Assembly: GCF_022489065.1 (NCBI RefSeq)
Contig: NZ_JAKVTW010000002.1
Location: 1-64,000, forward strand
Source: Vreelandella neptunia
GTDB lineage: Bacteria; Pseudomonadota; Gammaproteobacteria; Pseudomonadales; Halomonadaceae
Length of the DNA stretch: 64,000 bases
Direction of reading: 5' to 3'
The translations under genes were made by a program, and so were the position numbers. The notes beneath the pieces are model-generated. The model did no database searches. It was not told the origin of the DNA and was given only the letters and a program-made list of their open reading frames with translations. Shown here piece after piece: positions 19,431 through 30,241 of this stretch (position 1 is the first letter of the stretch; each line of letters opens with the position of its first letter).

Positions 19431-21281
19431 ATGAACACGATTCGACTCACCATGGCGCAAGCGGTCGTGCGCTATATGCTGGCCCAGAAAGTAGACATTG
19501 ATGGCGAGATTAAACCGCTCTTTCCGGGAGTTTGGGCCATTTTTGGTCACGGCAACGTCGCCGGGCTAGGCGAGGCGCTGTATCAGGCGCGTGAGCAACT
19601 GCCCACCTACCGCGCGCACAATGAGCAGGGCATGGCCCACGCCGCCATTGCTTATACCAAAACACTCAATCGTCAGCAGGTAATGGCCTGCACCGCCTCG
19701 GCGGGCCCAGGCGCGACGAACATGGTGACGGCTGCCGCAGTAGCGCATGTTAACCGCCTGCCGGTGCTATTCCTGCCTGGGGATACGTTTGCCACGCGCA
19801 TGCCTGACCCTGTCCTTCAGCAGGTGGAAAACTTCCACGATCACACACTGACCTCTAATGATTGCTTCAAACCGGTCAGTCGGTTTTTTGACCGCATTAC
19901 GCGTCCCGAGCAACTGCTCACCTCGCTGCCCCAGGCGGTGCGGGTGCTAACGGATCCGGTCGAGTGTGGGCCGGTCACGCTGGCGTTGCCACAAGATATC
20001 CAGACGTTCGCCTTTGATTATCCCGAACACTTCTTTGCCGAGAAGGTGCACCGGCAGCGTCGCCAGTCAGCAGATCGCCATGAGTTGGAAAGTGCGGTTC
20101 AGCTTATCCGTCAGGCCAAAAAGCCGCTGGTGGTGGCGGGCGGCGGCGTGCACTACTCAGGGGCTTTACCCGCCCTTGATGCGTGGGTTTCCCGCTACCA
20201 GCTACCTGTCGGCGAGACCCAGGCGGGCAAAGGGGCACTACCATGGGATCACACCCAGAACGTAGGCACGATTGGCGTCACCGGCGGCGCGGCTGCCAAC
20301 GCCTTGGCGGCCGAGGCGGATCTGATTATTGCCGTTGGCACCCGGCTGGGGGATTTCGCCTCCGGTTCCCGCGCCATGATTAATCCAAATGCCAAATTGC
20401 TGAGCATCAACGTGGCTTCTTTTGATGCAGTGAAGCACAAGGGGCAGGCGCTGGTCGGTGATGCCAAGCTAACTCTTGAAGAACTAACCGACGCGCTTGA
20501 TGGCTGGCAGCCGGACGGTGGGTGGATTGAGCAAGCTGAAGCACTGCGAGCTGACTGGAATGAGACCGTCGACAAGGTAACTGCTGACCGCGGTACCCAT
20601 TTACCCTGTGATGCGGAAGTGGTAGGCGCCGTTAATCGAGCCGCTGGTGAGCGTGACATTGTGGTTTGCGCCGCGGGCGGCTTGCCGGGCGAGCTACAAA
20701 AACTCTGGCGTACCCGTTTTGATCGCGGCTATCACATGGAGTACGGCTACTCCTGCATGGGGTACGAGTTAGCCGGAGGTGTTGGCGTCAAGATGGCCAA
20801 GCCCGATTCCGAGGTGTTTGTCATGGTGGGGGATGGCTCCTACCTGATGCTCAACTCAGAAATTGCCACTTCGGTGATGCTGGGTCACAAGATTATCGCC
20901 GTGGTGCTCGACAATCGCGGTTACGGCTGTATTCACCGTTTGCAGCAGTTCTGCGGCGGCCCCGGCTTTAACAACATGCTGGATGACTGCTTAACCGTGG
21001 AGGAAGGTGCTCCCAAAACTGATTTTGCCGCTCATGCGGCGGCTCTGGGCGCACAAAGCGAGCAAGTCGGTAATATTCAGGCGTTAGAGCAAGCACTCAA
21101 ACGCGCCAAGGCCGCAGACCGAAGCTACGTGATTGCGATTGATACCGACGGACTGACCGATACCCAAGATGGTGGTGCCTGGTGGGATGTCGCCGTACCT
21201 GAAGTTTCCGAGCGTTCTGAAGTGCGAACGGCCCGCGAACGTTATGAGGCCTACAAAGCCCGGCAATTCCAGAATCTTTAA
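19431..21281 (+). CDS. iolD: 3D-(3,5/4)-trihydroxycyclohexane-1,2-dione hydrolase
   Basis: The 616-aa product is a thiamine-diphosphate enzyme that opens the inositol-derived ring. It shows the catalytic-Glu region RAHNEQGMAHAA, a central FAD/ThDP-fold domain (TQAGKGALPWDH) and the ThDP-binding GDGSYLMLNSEIATS plus DNRGYG. Length fits IolD. It lies between iolC and iolE and is probably co-transcribed with both. Confidence 0.95.
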   Translation: MNTIRLTMAQAVVRYMLAQKVDIDGEIKPLFPGVWAIFGHGNVAGLGEALYQAREQLPTYRAHNEQGMAHAAIAYTKTLNRQQVMACTASAGPGATNMVTAAAVAHVNRLPVLFLPGDTFATRMPDPVLQQVENFHDHTLTSNDCFKPVSRFFDRITRPEQLLTSLPQAVRVLTDPVECGPVTLALPQDIQTFAFDYPEHFFAEKVHRQRRQSADRHELESAVQLIRQAKKPLVVAGGGVHYSGALPALDAWVSRYQLPVGETQAGKGALPWDHTQNVGTIGVTGGAAANALAAEADLIIAVGTRLGDFASGSRAMINPNAKLLSINVASFDAVKHKGQALVGDAKLTLEELTDALDGWQPDGGWIEQAEALRADWNETVDKVTADRGTHLPCDAEVVGAVNRAAGERDIVVCAAGGLPGELQKLWRTRFDRGYHMEYGYSCMGYELAGGVGVKMAKPDSEVFVMVGDGSYLMLNSEIATSVMLGHKIIAVVLDNRGYGCIHRLQQFCGGPGFNNMLDDCLTVEEGAPKTDFAAHAAALGAQSEQVGNIQALEQALKRAKAADRSYVIAIDTDGLTDTQDGGAWWDVAVPEVSERSEVRTARERYEAYKARQFQNL

Positions 21282-21363
21282 GGCTTAAGCTTTTAATTAT
21301 TGTGAATAACGTCTCACTTTTAATAACGACTCAATTGAAATAACAACAGTAACGGAGACCGCC

Positions 21364-22263
21364 ATGAGCGTAAGACTCGGTATTAACCCGCTTACCTGGA
21401 CCAACGACGATATGCCAGCGCTGGGCGGTGATACGCCGCTGGAAACCTGCCTATCCGAGGGTAAACAGGCGGGCTTCGCAGGCTTCGAGATAGGCAACAA
21501 GTTCCCCCGAGATCCCGACGTGCTAGGGCCGATTTTGGACAAACAGGGACTCTCGCTGGTGTCGGGGTGGTACAGCAGTGAACTACTTACCCGCAGCGCC
21601 GAGGAAGAGATTGAGGCGCTCAAACCTCACCTCAATTTACTCAAATCCCTGGGCGCCACGGTCATGGTGTTCTGCGAAGTGACCCACTGCGTGCACGGCC
21701 AGCGGGAAACGCCGCTCTCGCACTCGCCGCGCATGAGTGAAGAGGGCTGGAAGACGTTTATGCCACGCCTCAATCAGGTCGCTGATTACTGTTTGGAGCA
21801 GGGGGTGCAAATTGCCTACCACTACCACCTCGGCACAGTGATTGAAACGCCTGACGAGATTGACCGACTGATGGCCGAAGCTGCCCCGTCGGTTGGGCTG
21901 CTGCTGGATACTGGGCATCTCGTGGCGGCGGGTGGCGACCCGGTGGGATTACAGAAAAAGTATGCAGATCGAATTGTCCATGTGCACTGCAAAGATATTC
22001 GCAAAGAAGTGCTGGCGGATGTGCGTAATCGGGATCTCAGCTTTCTCGACGGCGTGCTGAACGGCATGTTCACCGTACCGGGGGACGGTTATATCGATTA
22101 CACCACCTTATTCGAAGGGCTTAGGAAGAGTGACTATTCAGGCTGGGTGGTGGTGGAAGCAGAACAAGACCCCGCAGTGGCGCACCCACTAACCTACGCC
22201 TGCTTAGGACATGACAATTTACGCCGCTTCTTAGCGGAAGCCCGTTTGCCCGTGGACGCGTAA
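21364..22263 (+). CDS. iolE: Myo-inosose-2 dehydratase
   Basis: The 299-aa product begins VRLGINPLTWTNDDMPALGG, the hallmark of IolE. It carries YHYHLGTVIE, LLDTGHLVAAGG, VHCKDIR, MFTVPGDGYIDY and VVVEAEQDPA, including TIM-barrel metal ligands. It dehydrates scyllo-inosose to the trihydroxycyclohexanedione used by IolD. GGAG lies before the ATG. A second, more divergent IolE is encoded at 49856. Confidence 0.95.
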   Translation: MSVRLGINPLTWTNDDMPALGGDTPLETCLSEGKQAGFAGFEIGNKFPRDPDVLGPILDKQGLSLVSGWYSSELLTRSAEEEIEALKPHLNLLKSLGATVMVFCEVTHCVHGQRETPLSHSPRMSEEGWKTFMPRLNQVADYCLEQGVQIAYHYHLGTVIETPDEIDRLMAEAAPSVGLLLDTGHLVAAGGDPVGLQKKYADRIVHVHCKDIRKEVLADVRNRDLSFLDGVLNGMFTVPGDGYIDYTTLFEGLRKSDYSGWVVVEAEQDPAVAHPLTYACLGHDNLRRFLAEARLPVDA

Positions 22264-22288
22264 CCCGAATACCAAAAGGAAGGCATCT

Positions 22289-23791
<1,503 letters not shown>

Positions 23792-23804
23792 GTTTCTCCT
23801 CGTC

Positions 23805-23840
23805 ATCGAGCCGAGGTACCTGTCGGTACCTCGGCTCGAT
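23805..23840. terminator. Perfect long hairpin between mmsA and a convergent GntR gene
   Basis: Two 16-bp arms (ATCGAGCCGAGGTACC and its exact complement) flank the 4-base loop TGTC. There is no T-run, so it may act as a bidirectional terminator or as a transcript-end barrier between converging genes. Confidence 0.6.
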
Positions 23841-23858
23841 GGCAACCCTTCTCCGCCA

Positions 23859-24542
23859 TCAATCTTCGTAACCCATGAAGCGCTCTCGACCGCGCTTCAA
23901 GTGGTTACGCATCAGTTTTTCGGCTCGGCTTGCATCCCCTTTATGTATTGCCTCGACGATCTCGATATGCTCGGAAACCACCTGGCTTGCCGTAGTATGG
24001 ATGGGAATGTCACGGAGGAATCGTCCGATCTCGAAGCCGGTTTGGATCTGCGGTTTCAAGAGCTCAAGGGTCATCGGGAAGTAGGGGTTACGCGTCGCTT
24101 CCGCGATGGCCAGGTGAAAGGCGAACTCTCTTTCAAACGCTTCCTGTTCGTTGATCGAACTGGCCTTCATCGCTTGGGCGGCTTCGTCGATGCGTGCCAT
24201 ACGCTCCTCATCGTTTACACGGGCGGCTTCTGCCGCTGCTGCGCATTCAATGACTTCCCTGAAGCGGAAACAGTCGGAAACGCCCTTGATGCTGCGAGAG
24301 CTTCCGAAGATATTCGATGCTGTCTTGTCGAGCGGCTGAAAGTAGTGCCCGGAGCCCCTTTTGGAGGTGATCAGTCCTTCGTGTCGCAGCGTAGTCAGCG
24401 CCTGGCGAACGATCGGACGTGAAACACCGATCTCCTTGGCAAGCTGCAGTTCTGAAGGGAGCTTACCACCGCTACGCCACTGCGGTTCACTCAGAAAGCG
24501 TCTCAGTTGTTGGGTGGCGAAGTCCTTCATAGACGTAGTCAT
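23859..24542 (-). CDS. GntR/FadR-family regulator of the TTT sugar-acid cassette
   Basis: The 227-aa product has an N-terminal winged helix (LPSELQLAKEIGVSRPIVRQ, then ALTTLRHEGLI) and a C-terminal FCD effector domain with metal-ligand residues (FHLAIAEATRN; EHIEIVEAI). It is divergent from tctC across a 170-bp AT-rich gap, so it probably controls the transporter-dehydratase cassette. Sugar acids are typical effectors. Confidence 0.88.
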   Translation of the reverse strand: MTTSMKDFATQQLRRFLSEPQWRSGGKLPSELQLAKEIGVSRPIVRQALTTLRHEGLITSKRGSGHYFQPLDKTASNIFGSSRSIKGVSDCFRFREVIECAAAAEAARVNDEERMARIDEAAQAMKASSINEQEAFEREFAFHLAIAEATRNPYFPMTLELLKPQIQTGFEIGRFLRDIPIHTTASQVVSEHIEIVEAIHKGDASRAEKLMRNHLKRGRERFMGYED

Positions 24543-24712
24543 TATTCATTCCTGTAAAAATTAGTAATTATTAGATAGGTATATTTGTATATTTGTAGGT
24601 AAATCAAGCAGTAATATTATAGAACCAAAGTATATTATTACTATTTTTTACTAATTGCTATTATGTCAGTGTTGGTTGATACGATCCTTCCTCAAACAAT
24701 AAAGGTACTGAC

Positions 24713-25657
24713 GTGCGATACAACAACCTTAATCTAATAATGAGTGCTTCCGCTTTGTTCTTGTGCACCGTGGCCTCGAGTACCGCGATGGCGCAGAGTC
24801 TTTCCGATCGTACGATCAAGATTGTCGTACCCTATTCCGCCGGTGGTGGTAACGATAGCTTCGCCCGAGCACTGCAAAAGCCCCTCGAGGAGATTCTGGA
24901 CACCAGCGTGACCATTCAGAATATCGCCGGTGGCGGTGGCGTAGTCGGTTATACCCAACTGCTGGCCGCGCGGCCCGATGGGTTTACTGTCACCATTCCT
25001 AATAACGCCATCTTCACGCTGCAGGGCATGGGCAATGCCACTTTCGAATACGATGACTTCGACTATATCGCCCGCGTTACGGCGGAGCCCTACGTGCTGA
25101 CGTCCAACCCGAACCTGGGGTGGGAAGGGCTCGATGACGTCGCGGTCGCCGATGGTCCTGTCAAAATTGGTTTTCCTGGCGTTGGTTCCTCGGCGCACAT
25201 CATGGCGGTCGCCATCGTTGAGAGTCTAGGGGTCGAGGCGCAGATGGTGCCTTATGGCGGCGACGCCGATGCGCTGGCTGCCGCGATGGGCGGACATATC
25301 GATGCGGTGGTCTCGGCGCCCATCGCCGTCGCCTCCGCCGTCGAGAGTGGCCAGCTGGCCGGGCTTGGCACTACCGGTGAGAGCGCTCTGCTTGATGGCG
25401 TGCGTACCTTCGCCGACCAGGGATTCGATGTCACCACCCTGCAGTGGCGGGGTGTCGCAGCACCTTCCGGGCTTGATGACGACATCCGCCAGCAGTGGGT
25501 CGATGCGCTGCAGGCAGCATTGGACGACCCGGATTTTCAGCAGGTGATGACCAATCTAGGTGCCGATGTAGCTCCGCTTTACGGCGATGAGCTTGACGCC
25601 TTCGTTGAGCGCACCGCCGCTGACATGGTGCCGCTGGCACAACGACTGCGTCAGTAA
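24713..25657 (+). CDS. tctC: Tripartite tricarboxylate-type transporter substrate-binding protein
   Basis: The 314-aa product starts at a GTG and has a Sec signal peptide ending ASSTAMAQ. The mature part shows the Bug/TctC pattern: IKIVVPYSAGGGNDSFARAL, NIAGGGGVVGYTQLLAARPDG and MVPYGGDADALAAAMGGHID. It captures an organic or sugar acid in the periplasm for the TctA/TctB permease encoded next. Substrate is inferred from the downstream dehydratase and aldolase genes. Confidence 0.88.
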   Translation: MRYNNLNLIMSASALFLCTVASSTAMAQSLSDRTIKIVVPYSAGGGNDSFARALQKPLEEILDTSVTIQNIAGGGGVVGYTQLLAARPDGFTVTIPNNAIFTLQGMGNATFEYDDFDYIARVTAEPYVLTSNPNLGWEGLDDVAVADGPVKIGFPGVGSSAHIMAVAIVESLGVEAQMVPYGGDADALAAAMGGHIDAVVSAPIAVASAVESGQLAGLGTTGESALLDGVRTFADQGFDVTTLQWRGVAAPSGLDDDIRQQWVDALQAALDDPDFQQVMTNLGADVAPLYGDELDAFVERTAADMVPLAQRLRQ

Positions 25658-25685
25658 TTATCGGCTACGCTCGCGAGAGGACGAC

Positions 25686-26174
25686 ATGACTCACCTGTTC
25701 AGACTGCTTTTCGATGCTTTGCTGGCGCTCTTTCTTGGCACCATGCTCTTTCAGGCTAACCAGCTGCCTGTCGGCGGCGGCGTGGGAATCTCACCCGCGT
25801 TCTTTCCACGCCTGGCGCTGGTGTTCGGGCTTGTGCTCACACTGATCGTGCTGATTCGCGACGTGATGCTCTTTCTGCGCCAGCGAAAGGCATCTACGCC
25901 ACACATTAGTTACAAGGCTGTGGCGTACTTCATCCTGTTGATGGCGATGACGACGGGCTATGTCGTCTTCAGCGAGGCAATGGGCTTCATCGTCGTAACC
26001 ACGCTGTTTCTGTTCGTCACTGTCGCTGGCTACAAGGCCATGCTGGTCGGCGAAGGTGAGAGTCGCTCGGTCTGGAGCGCTGGGAGCCTTCTCTCCTCGC
26101 TGCTCTTCGCTGGCGGCTTCTCCATTGTCGCCTACGTGGTGTTCAGCTACGTCTTCAAGGTCACTCTCCCTTAA
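25686..26174 (+). CDS. tctB: TTT transporter small membrane subunit
   Basis: The 162-aa product has four hydrophobic segments and the TctB-type opening LPVGGGVGISPAFFPRLA. The ATG at 25686 follows GAGAGG and sits between tctC and tctA; a longer reading would overlap tctC. It is the small permease subunit. Confidence 0.83.
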   Translation: MTHLFRLLFDALLALFLGTMLFQANQLPVGGGVGISPAFFPRLALVFGLVLTLIVLIRDVMLFLRQRKASTPHISYKAVAYFILLMAMTTGYVVFSEAMGFIVVTTLFLFVTVAGYKAMLVGEGESRSVWSAGSLLSSLLFAGGFSIVAYVVFSYVFKVTLP

Positions 26175-26186
26175 CGGATATAGATC

Positions 26187-27680
26187 ATGTCAGATATCGT
26201 TGCGTCTCTGGGCATCTTGGTCGATATCAAGGTGCTCCTCGGTATTGCCTTTGGAACCTTTCTCGGCCTGGTCATGGGTGCCCTGCCGGGGCTGACTGCG
26301 ACCATGGCGATTGCTCTATTGATTCCGCTAACTTTCGGCTTTCCACCGGAGGTTGGTATTGGCATGTTGCTGGGGGCTTTCTGTGGGGCGGTGGCGGGGG
26401 GCGCGGTGCCCGCCATTCTGCTCAACGTTCCCGGCACGCCCTCTTCGGTGGCCTCCACGCTTGATGGTTTTCCCATGACGCGACGGGGCGAGGCCGGGCG
26501 CGCGCTTGGCCTGGCCATCGCGTCTTCCTTCGTGGGAGGCATGTTGGGGGCACTGCTCTTGATTCTCTTCGCTCCGCCGATCGCGACCTTCGCGCTGCGC
26601 TTCGGGCCTGCGGAGTTCTTTTCTCTTGCCATTCTAGGGCTGGTGGTTATCGCGGCCGTCTCCACGAAGTCGATTCTAAAGGGATTGATCGCGGGAGGGC
26701 TCGGCATCTTCCTATCCACGGTGGGGTCGGATCCCATCACGGGCGTGCTGCGCTTCACGATGGGCGAGCCTTCGCTGATCACTGGAGTGAATTTGCTGCC
26801 GGCCTTGATCGGTCTGTTCGCCATCTCCCAAGTATTTCAAGACGTCTTCGAGCGCATTTACAAGAAGAAGGAACCGCTCAAGAAGCAAGCACTGACCTCG
26901 GCCAGGCCGCCTTGGGGAGCGCTCAGGCGTGCTTGGAAAGTGATCGCTTCGAGCACGCTGATCGGCACACTAGTGGGGGCCATTCCAGGGGCGGGTGGCA
27001 GCGTCGCATCGTTTCTCTCCTACGATCAGGCACGGCGGATGTCGAAGACGCCGGAGAAGTTCGGAACCGGCCACGACGAGGGGCTCATTGCCACCGAAAG
27101 TTCAAACAACGCAATGGCTAGCGGCGCACTGATTCCGATGCTGACGCTTGGCGTTCCAGGTGAAGTTGCTACTGCCGTACTAATGGGTGGGCTGACGATT
27201 CAGGGTATTCGGCCCGGCCCAATGCTCTTCGAGCAAAGTGGCGCGTTGATCTACTCGATCTTCATCGCATTCTTGCTCGCCAATATCTTCATGTTCTTGA
27301 TCCAGCTGTTCGGCATCAAGCTTTTCGTTCAAATCCTTCGGGTGAAGGAAGCTTACCTGATGCCCTCAATCCTGGTGCTGTCGTTGCTGGGTGTTTACGC
27401 GGCGACCGGTAATACCTTCGATATGTACCTGGCGTTGGCCTTCGGAGCACTCGGTTTCCTGCTGAACGTCTTCGGCTTCGGCACCGCTCCGGTGATCCTC
27501 GGCCTAATCCTTGGCGGCATCGCCGAATCCAACCTGCGGCGGGGCATGACGGTGTTTAACGGCGACTGGACTCGTTTCTTTACCCAACCCATCAGCCTAG
27601 CCCTGCTCGCAGCAACAGTGCTTTTGCTGTTCTTCCTGTTTCGCAAGAAGAGTCCCCAGTCCTACGGTAGTGGAGAATAG
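26187..27680 (+). CDS. tctA: TTT transporter large membrane subunit
   Basis: The 497-aa polytopic protein has the TctA signatures GALPGLTATMAIALLIPLTF, VPAILLNVPGTPSS and a second GAIPGAGGSVASFLSYDQA. About ten to twelve hydrophobic segments are visible. It is the transport channel of the TctABC system and ends just before the aldolase gene. Confidence 0.92.
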   Translation: MSDIVASLGILVDIKVLLGIAFGTFLGLVMGALPGLTATMAIALLIPLTFGFPPEVGIGMLLGAFCGAVAGGAVPAILLNVPGTPSSVASTLDGFPMTRRGEAGRALGLAIASSFVGGMLGALLLILFAPPIATFALRFGPAEFFSLAILGLVVIAAVSTKSILKGLIAGGLGIFLSTVGSDPITGVLRFTMGEPSLITGVNLLPALIGLFAISQVFQDVFERIYKKKEPLKKQALTSARPPWGALRRAWKVIASSTLIGTLVGAIPGAGGSVASFLSYDQARRMSKTPEKFGTGHDEGLIATESSNNAMASGALIPMLTLGVPGEVATAVLMGGLTIQGIRPGPMLFEQSGALIYSIFIAFLLANIFMFLIQLFGIKLFVQILRVKEAYLMPSILVLSLLGVYAATGNTFDMYLALAFGALGFLLNVFGFGTAPVILGLILGGIAESNLRRGMTVFNGDWTRFFTQPISLALLAATVLLLFFLFRKKSPQSYGSGE

Positions 27681-27684
27681 AAAG

Positions 27685-28449
27685 ATGCAAAATTCCTTCA
27701 AGCAAGGTCTGCGCACGCGTCGCTCTCAGTCCGGGCTCTGGATGAGCCTGGGCTCCGAGAGCTCGGTGGAAATCGCCTCGCTATGTGGCGCTGATTGGCT
27801 GCTCATCGATATGGAGCACTCTCCTAACGAGGTCATGACGGTAATGAGCCAGCTGCGCGCTGCCGTCGATGCGACCCGATGTGTCGTCCGTCCTCCCTGC
27901 AGCGACCCAGTGGTCACCAAGCGCCTGCTGGACATCGGCGCGCGCAACCTCATGTTCCCGATGATCGAGACAGCGGAGCAGGCTCGGGAAGTAGTGTCGT
28001 GGACGCGCTACCCGCCCCACGGCATACGCGGCATCTCCGGCGTCGTGCGGGCCAACGGCTATGGCACCAACGGTCGCTACCTCGACACTTATACTGACGA
28101 GCTCACTATCATAGTACAGGTCGAATCCCCCGAGGCTATCCGCAATATCCCCGAGATCGCTGCCGTCGAAGGAATCGACTCCATCTTCATTGGCCCTGGC
28201 GATCTGATGGCCTCGATCGGCAAGGCCGGCGTCAAGGAGGACGCCGAACACACCCGATTGATCAACGAAGGTTTGAAAAGCATTCACGAGGCCGGCATCG
28301 CGGCGGGCATTCTTGGTTATGGTCAGGCAAAGGCTAGCGAGTATTTTGCTGCGGGTTTCGACTACGTTGCGGTGGGCGCGGATACCTGGATGCTGGTCAC
28401 AGGATTCAAGGCATTGCTGGGTGCAATCGAGCATTCCCGCGCGGAGTAG
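27685..28449 (+). CDS. HpcH/HpaI-family 2-keto-3-deoxy acid aldolase
   Basis: The 254-aa product shows the class II pyruvate-dependent aldolase motifs LWMSLGSESSVEIASLCGAD, WLLIDMEHSPNE, RPPCSDPVVTKRLLDIGARN and IFIGPGDLMASIGKAG with Glu and Asp metal ligands. It probably cleaves a 2-keto-3-deoxy sugar acid to pyruvate and an aldehyde, the step after dehydration by a neighbouring enzyme. The ATG at 27685 follows GGAG; an upstream GTG would overlap tctA. Confidence 0.86.
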   Translation: MQNSFKQGLRTRRSQSGLWMSLGSESSVEIASLCGADWLLIDMEHSPNEVMTVMSQLRAAVDATRCVVRPPCSDPVVTKRLLDIGARNLMFPMIETAEQAREVVSWTRYPPHGIRGISGVVRANGYGTNGRYLDTYTDELTIIVQVESPEAIRNIPEIAAVEGIDSIFIGPGDLMASIGKAGVKEDAEHTRLINEGLKSIHEAGIAAGILGYGQAKASEYFAAGFDYVAVGADTWMLVTGFKALLGAIEHSRAE

Positions 28450-28464
28450 GATCAGGAGGAAGGC

Positions 28465-30195
28465 ATGGCTATTTCCTATGACGAGCTGCGCTCGGCGCGC
28501 TGGTTTGCCCCCGATACGTTGAAGGGATTTGGGCACCGTTCACGGCTGCGACAGATGGGCTATGACCCCGAGGACTGGGAAGGTAAACCGGTCATTGCGA
28601 TTCTAAATACATGGTCGGATATCAACCCCTGTCACGCCCATTTCAAAGACCGCGTGGCCTGGGTCAAGAAGGGCATTCTCCAGGCCGGAGGCTTTCCGAT
28701 CGAGCTGCCAGCACTTTCGCTCTCGGAGAACTTTGTCAAACCCTCGACGATGCTTTACCGCAATCTGCTCGCCATGGAGACAGAAGAGCTTTTGCGCTCG
28801 CATCCAGTAGATGGAGCCGTACTTCTGGGGGGGTGTGACAAGACTACGCCGGGCCTCACCATGGGTGCGATCTCCATGGGGCTGCCCTTCGTTTACCTGC
28901 CCGCCGGACCGATGCTTCGCGGCAACTATCGCGGCGAGACCCTGGGCTCCGGCGCTGATGCCTGGAAGTACTGGGATGACCGGCGCGCGGGGCTGATCGG
29001 CATCCAGGAGTGGCAGGAGGTGGAGTCCGGCATCGCACGCTCCTACGGCCACTGCATGACGATGGGGACTGCTTCGACAATGACGGCCATCGCTGATGTG
29101 CTGGGGATGACGCTGCCCGGGGCTTCTTCGATCCCCGCTGCGGACGCCAACCATATCAGGATGGCCAGTGCTGTGGGTCGGCTCTCCGTCGAGATGGTCT
29201 GGGAGGGGCGCCGACCTGAGACGTTTTTGACCCGCGCTGCGTTCATGAATGCAGCCATCGCTTCCATGGCTCTTGGCTGCTCCACCAACGCGGTGATCCA
29301 TCTGATTGCGATGGCCCGACGAGCGGGCGTGAATCTTGCTCTCGACGATCTTGATGCGTTGAGTCGCGAGGTGCCGGTACTGGCCAACATTCGTCCGGTA
29401 GGCGAGCGCTACCTGATGGAGGACTTCTACTACGCCGGTGGGCTGAAGGGATTGTTGAAGCAACTTGCCAGTCGGCTCGATCTGGCGGCGGGCAACGTAA
29501 CGGGACATACGCTCGGTGAGGCCCTGGCAGATGCCGAGGTCTATCACGAGGATGTTATTCGGCCGCTTGATCGCCCGGTCTATCGCGAAGGGTCGCTGGC
29601 CGTACTCAAGGGTAACCTCGCGCCTAGTGGGGCGATCATCAAGCCAGCTTCCTGTGATGCGCGGTTTCTTCACCATACCGGCCCCGCGCTGGTGTTCGAT
29701 GACTATCCGTCAATGCTCGAGGCGATCAATGACGAACAGCTAGATGTTACACCCGACCACGTACTGGTGCTGCGAAATGCCGGTCCCCAGGGCGGGCCGG
29801 GAATGCCTGAGTGGGGCATGCTGCCGGTGCCGAAGAAGCTCATCAATGAAGGCTGCCGAGATATCCTGCGCATCTCGGATGCTCGAATGTCGGGGACTTC
29901 CTACGGCGCCTGTGTGCTGCATGTCTCACCCGAAGCTCATGTTATGGGGCCACTGGCTCTGCTCAAGAGCAATGATCTGGTCAAGCTCGACCTGACCGCC
30001 CGACGCCTGGACATGCTCGTCGACGATGAAACGCTGGAAAGGCGCTGGGCTGCGCTTAAGCCCCCTGCGCCGAAATATGGCCGTGGTTATACCTGGATGT
30101 ACCTGAAACACATCAAGCAGGCCCATGAGGGTTGTGACTTTGACTTTCTGGAAAGTGATTTCGGGGGCACCACGCCGGAGCCGGACATCTACTGA
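28465..30195 (+). CDS. IlvD/Edd-family sugar-acid dehydratase
   Basis: The 576-aa iron-sulfur dehydratase resembles L-arabonate/D-xylonate dehydratases more than IlvD itself. Cluster cysteines are Cys56 (SDINPCHAHF), Cys124 (LGGCDKTTPG) and Cys197 (SYGHCMTMG). The C-terminal part has LRNAGPQGGPGMPEWGMLPV and ISDARMSGTSYG. Strong AGGAGG precedes the ATG. It would convert an aldonic acid to its 2-keto-3-deoxy form for the aldolase encoded upstream. The exact substrate is not visible. Confidence 0.88.
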   Translation: MAISYDELRSARWFAPDTLKGFGHRSRLRQMGYDPEDWEGKPVIAILNTWSDINPCHAHFKDRVAWVKKGILQAGGFPIELPALSLSENFVKPSTMLYRNLLAMETEELLRSHPVDGAVLLGGCDKTTPGLTMGAISMGLPFVYLPAGPMLRGNYRGETLGSGADAWKYWDDRRAGLIGIQEWQEVESGIARSYGHCMTMGTASTMTAIADVLGMTLPGASSIPAADANHIRMASAVGRLSVEMVWEGRRPETFLTRAAFMNAAIASMALGCSTNAVIHLIAMARRAGVNLALDDLDALSREVPVLANIRPVGERYLMEDFYYAGGLKGLLKQLASRLDLAAGNVTGHTLGEALADAEVYHEDVIRPLDRPVYREGSLAVLKGNLAPSGAIIKPASCDARFLHHTGPALVFDDYPSMLEAINDEQLDVTPDHVLVLRNAGPQGGPGMPEWGMLPVPKKLINEGCRDILRISDARMSGTSYGACVLHVSPEAHVMGPLALLKSNDLVKLDLTARRLDMLVDDETLERRWAALKPPAPKYGRGYTWMYLKHIKQAHEGCDFDFLESDFGGTTPEPDIY

Positions 30196-30241
30196 TTCCA
30201 CTCGACCACATTGACCAACAACAAGCTGAAGTGAGCGTTAC

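Noticed and set aside
24543..24712. TATATTTGTATATTTGTA repeat as a GntR operator
   Set aside because: Position is right, but no second copy or clear palindrome supports it.
28603..29676. Minus-strand frame of 357 codons
   Set aside because: Fully antisense to the IlvD-type dehydratase; composition artefact.
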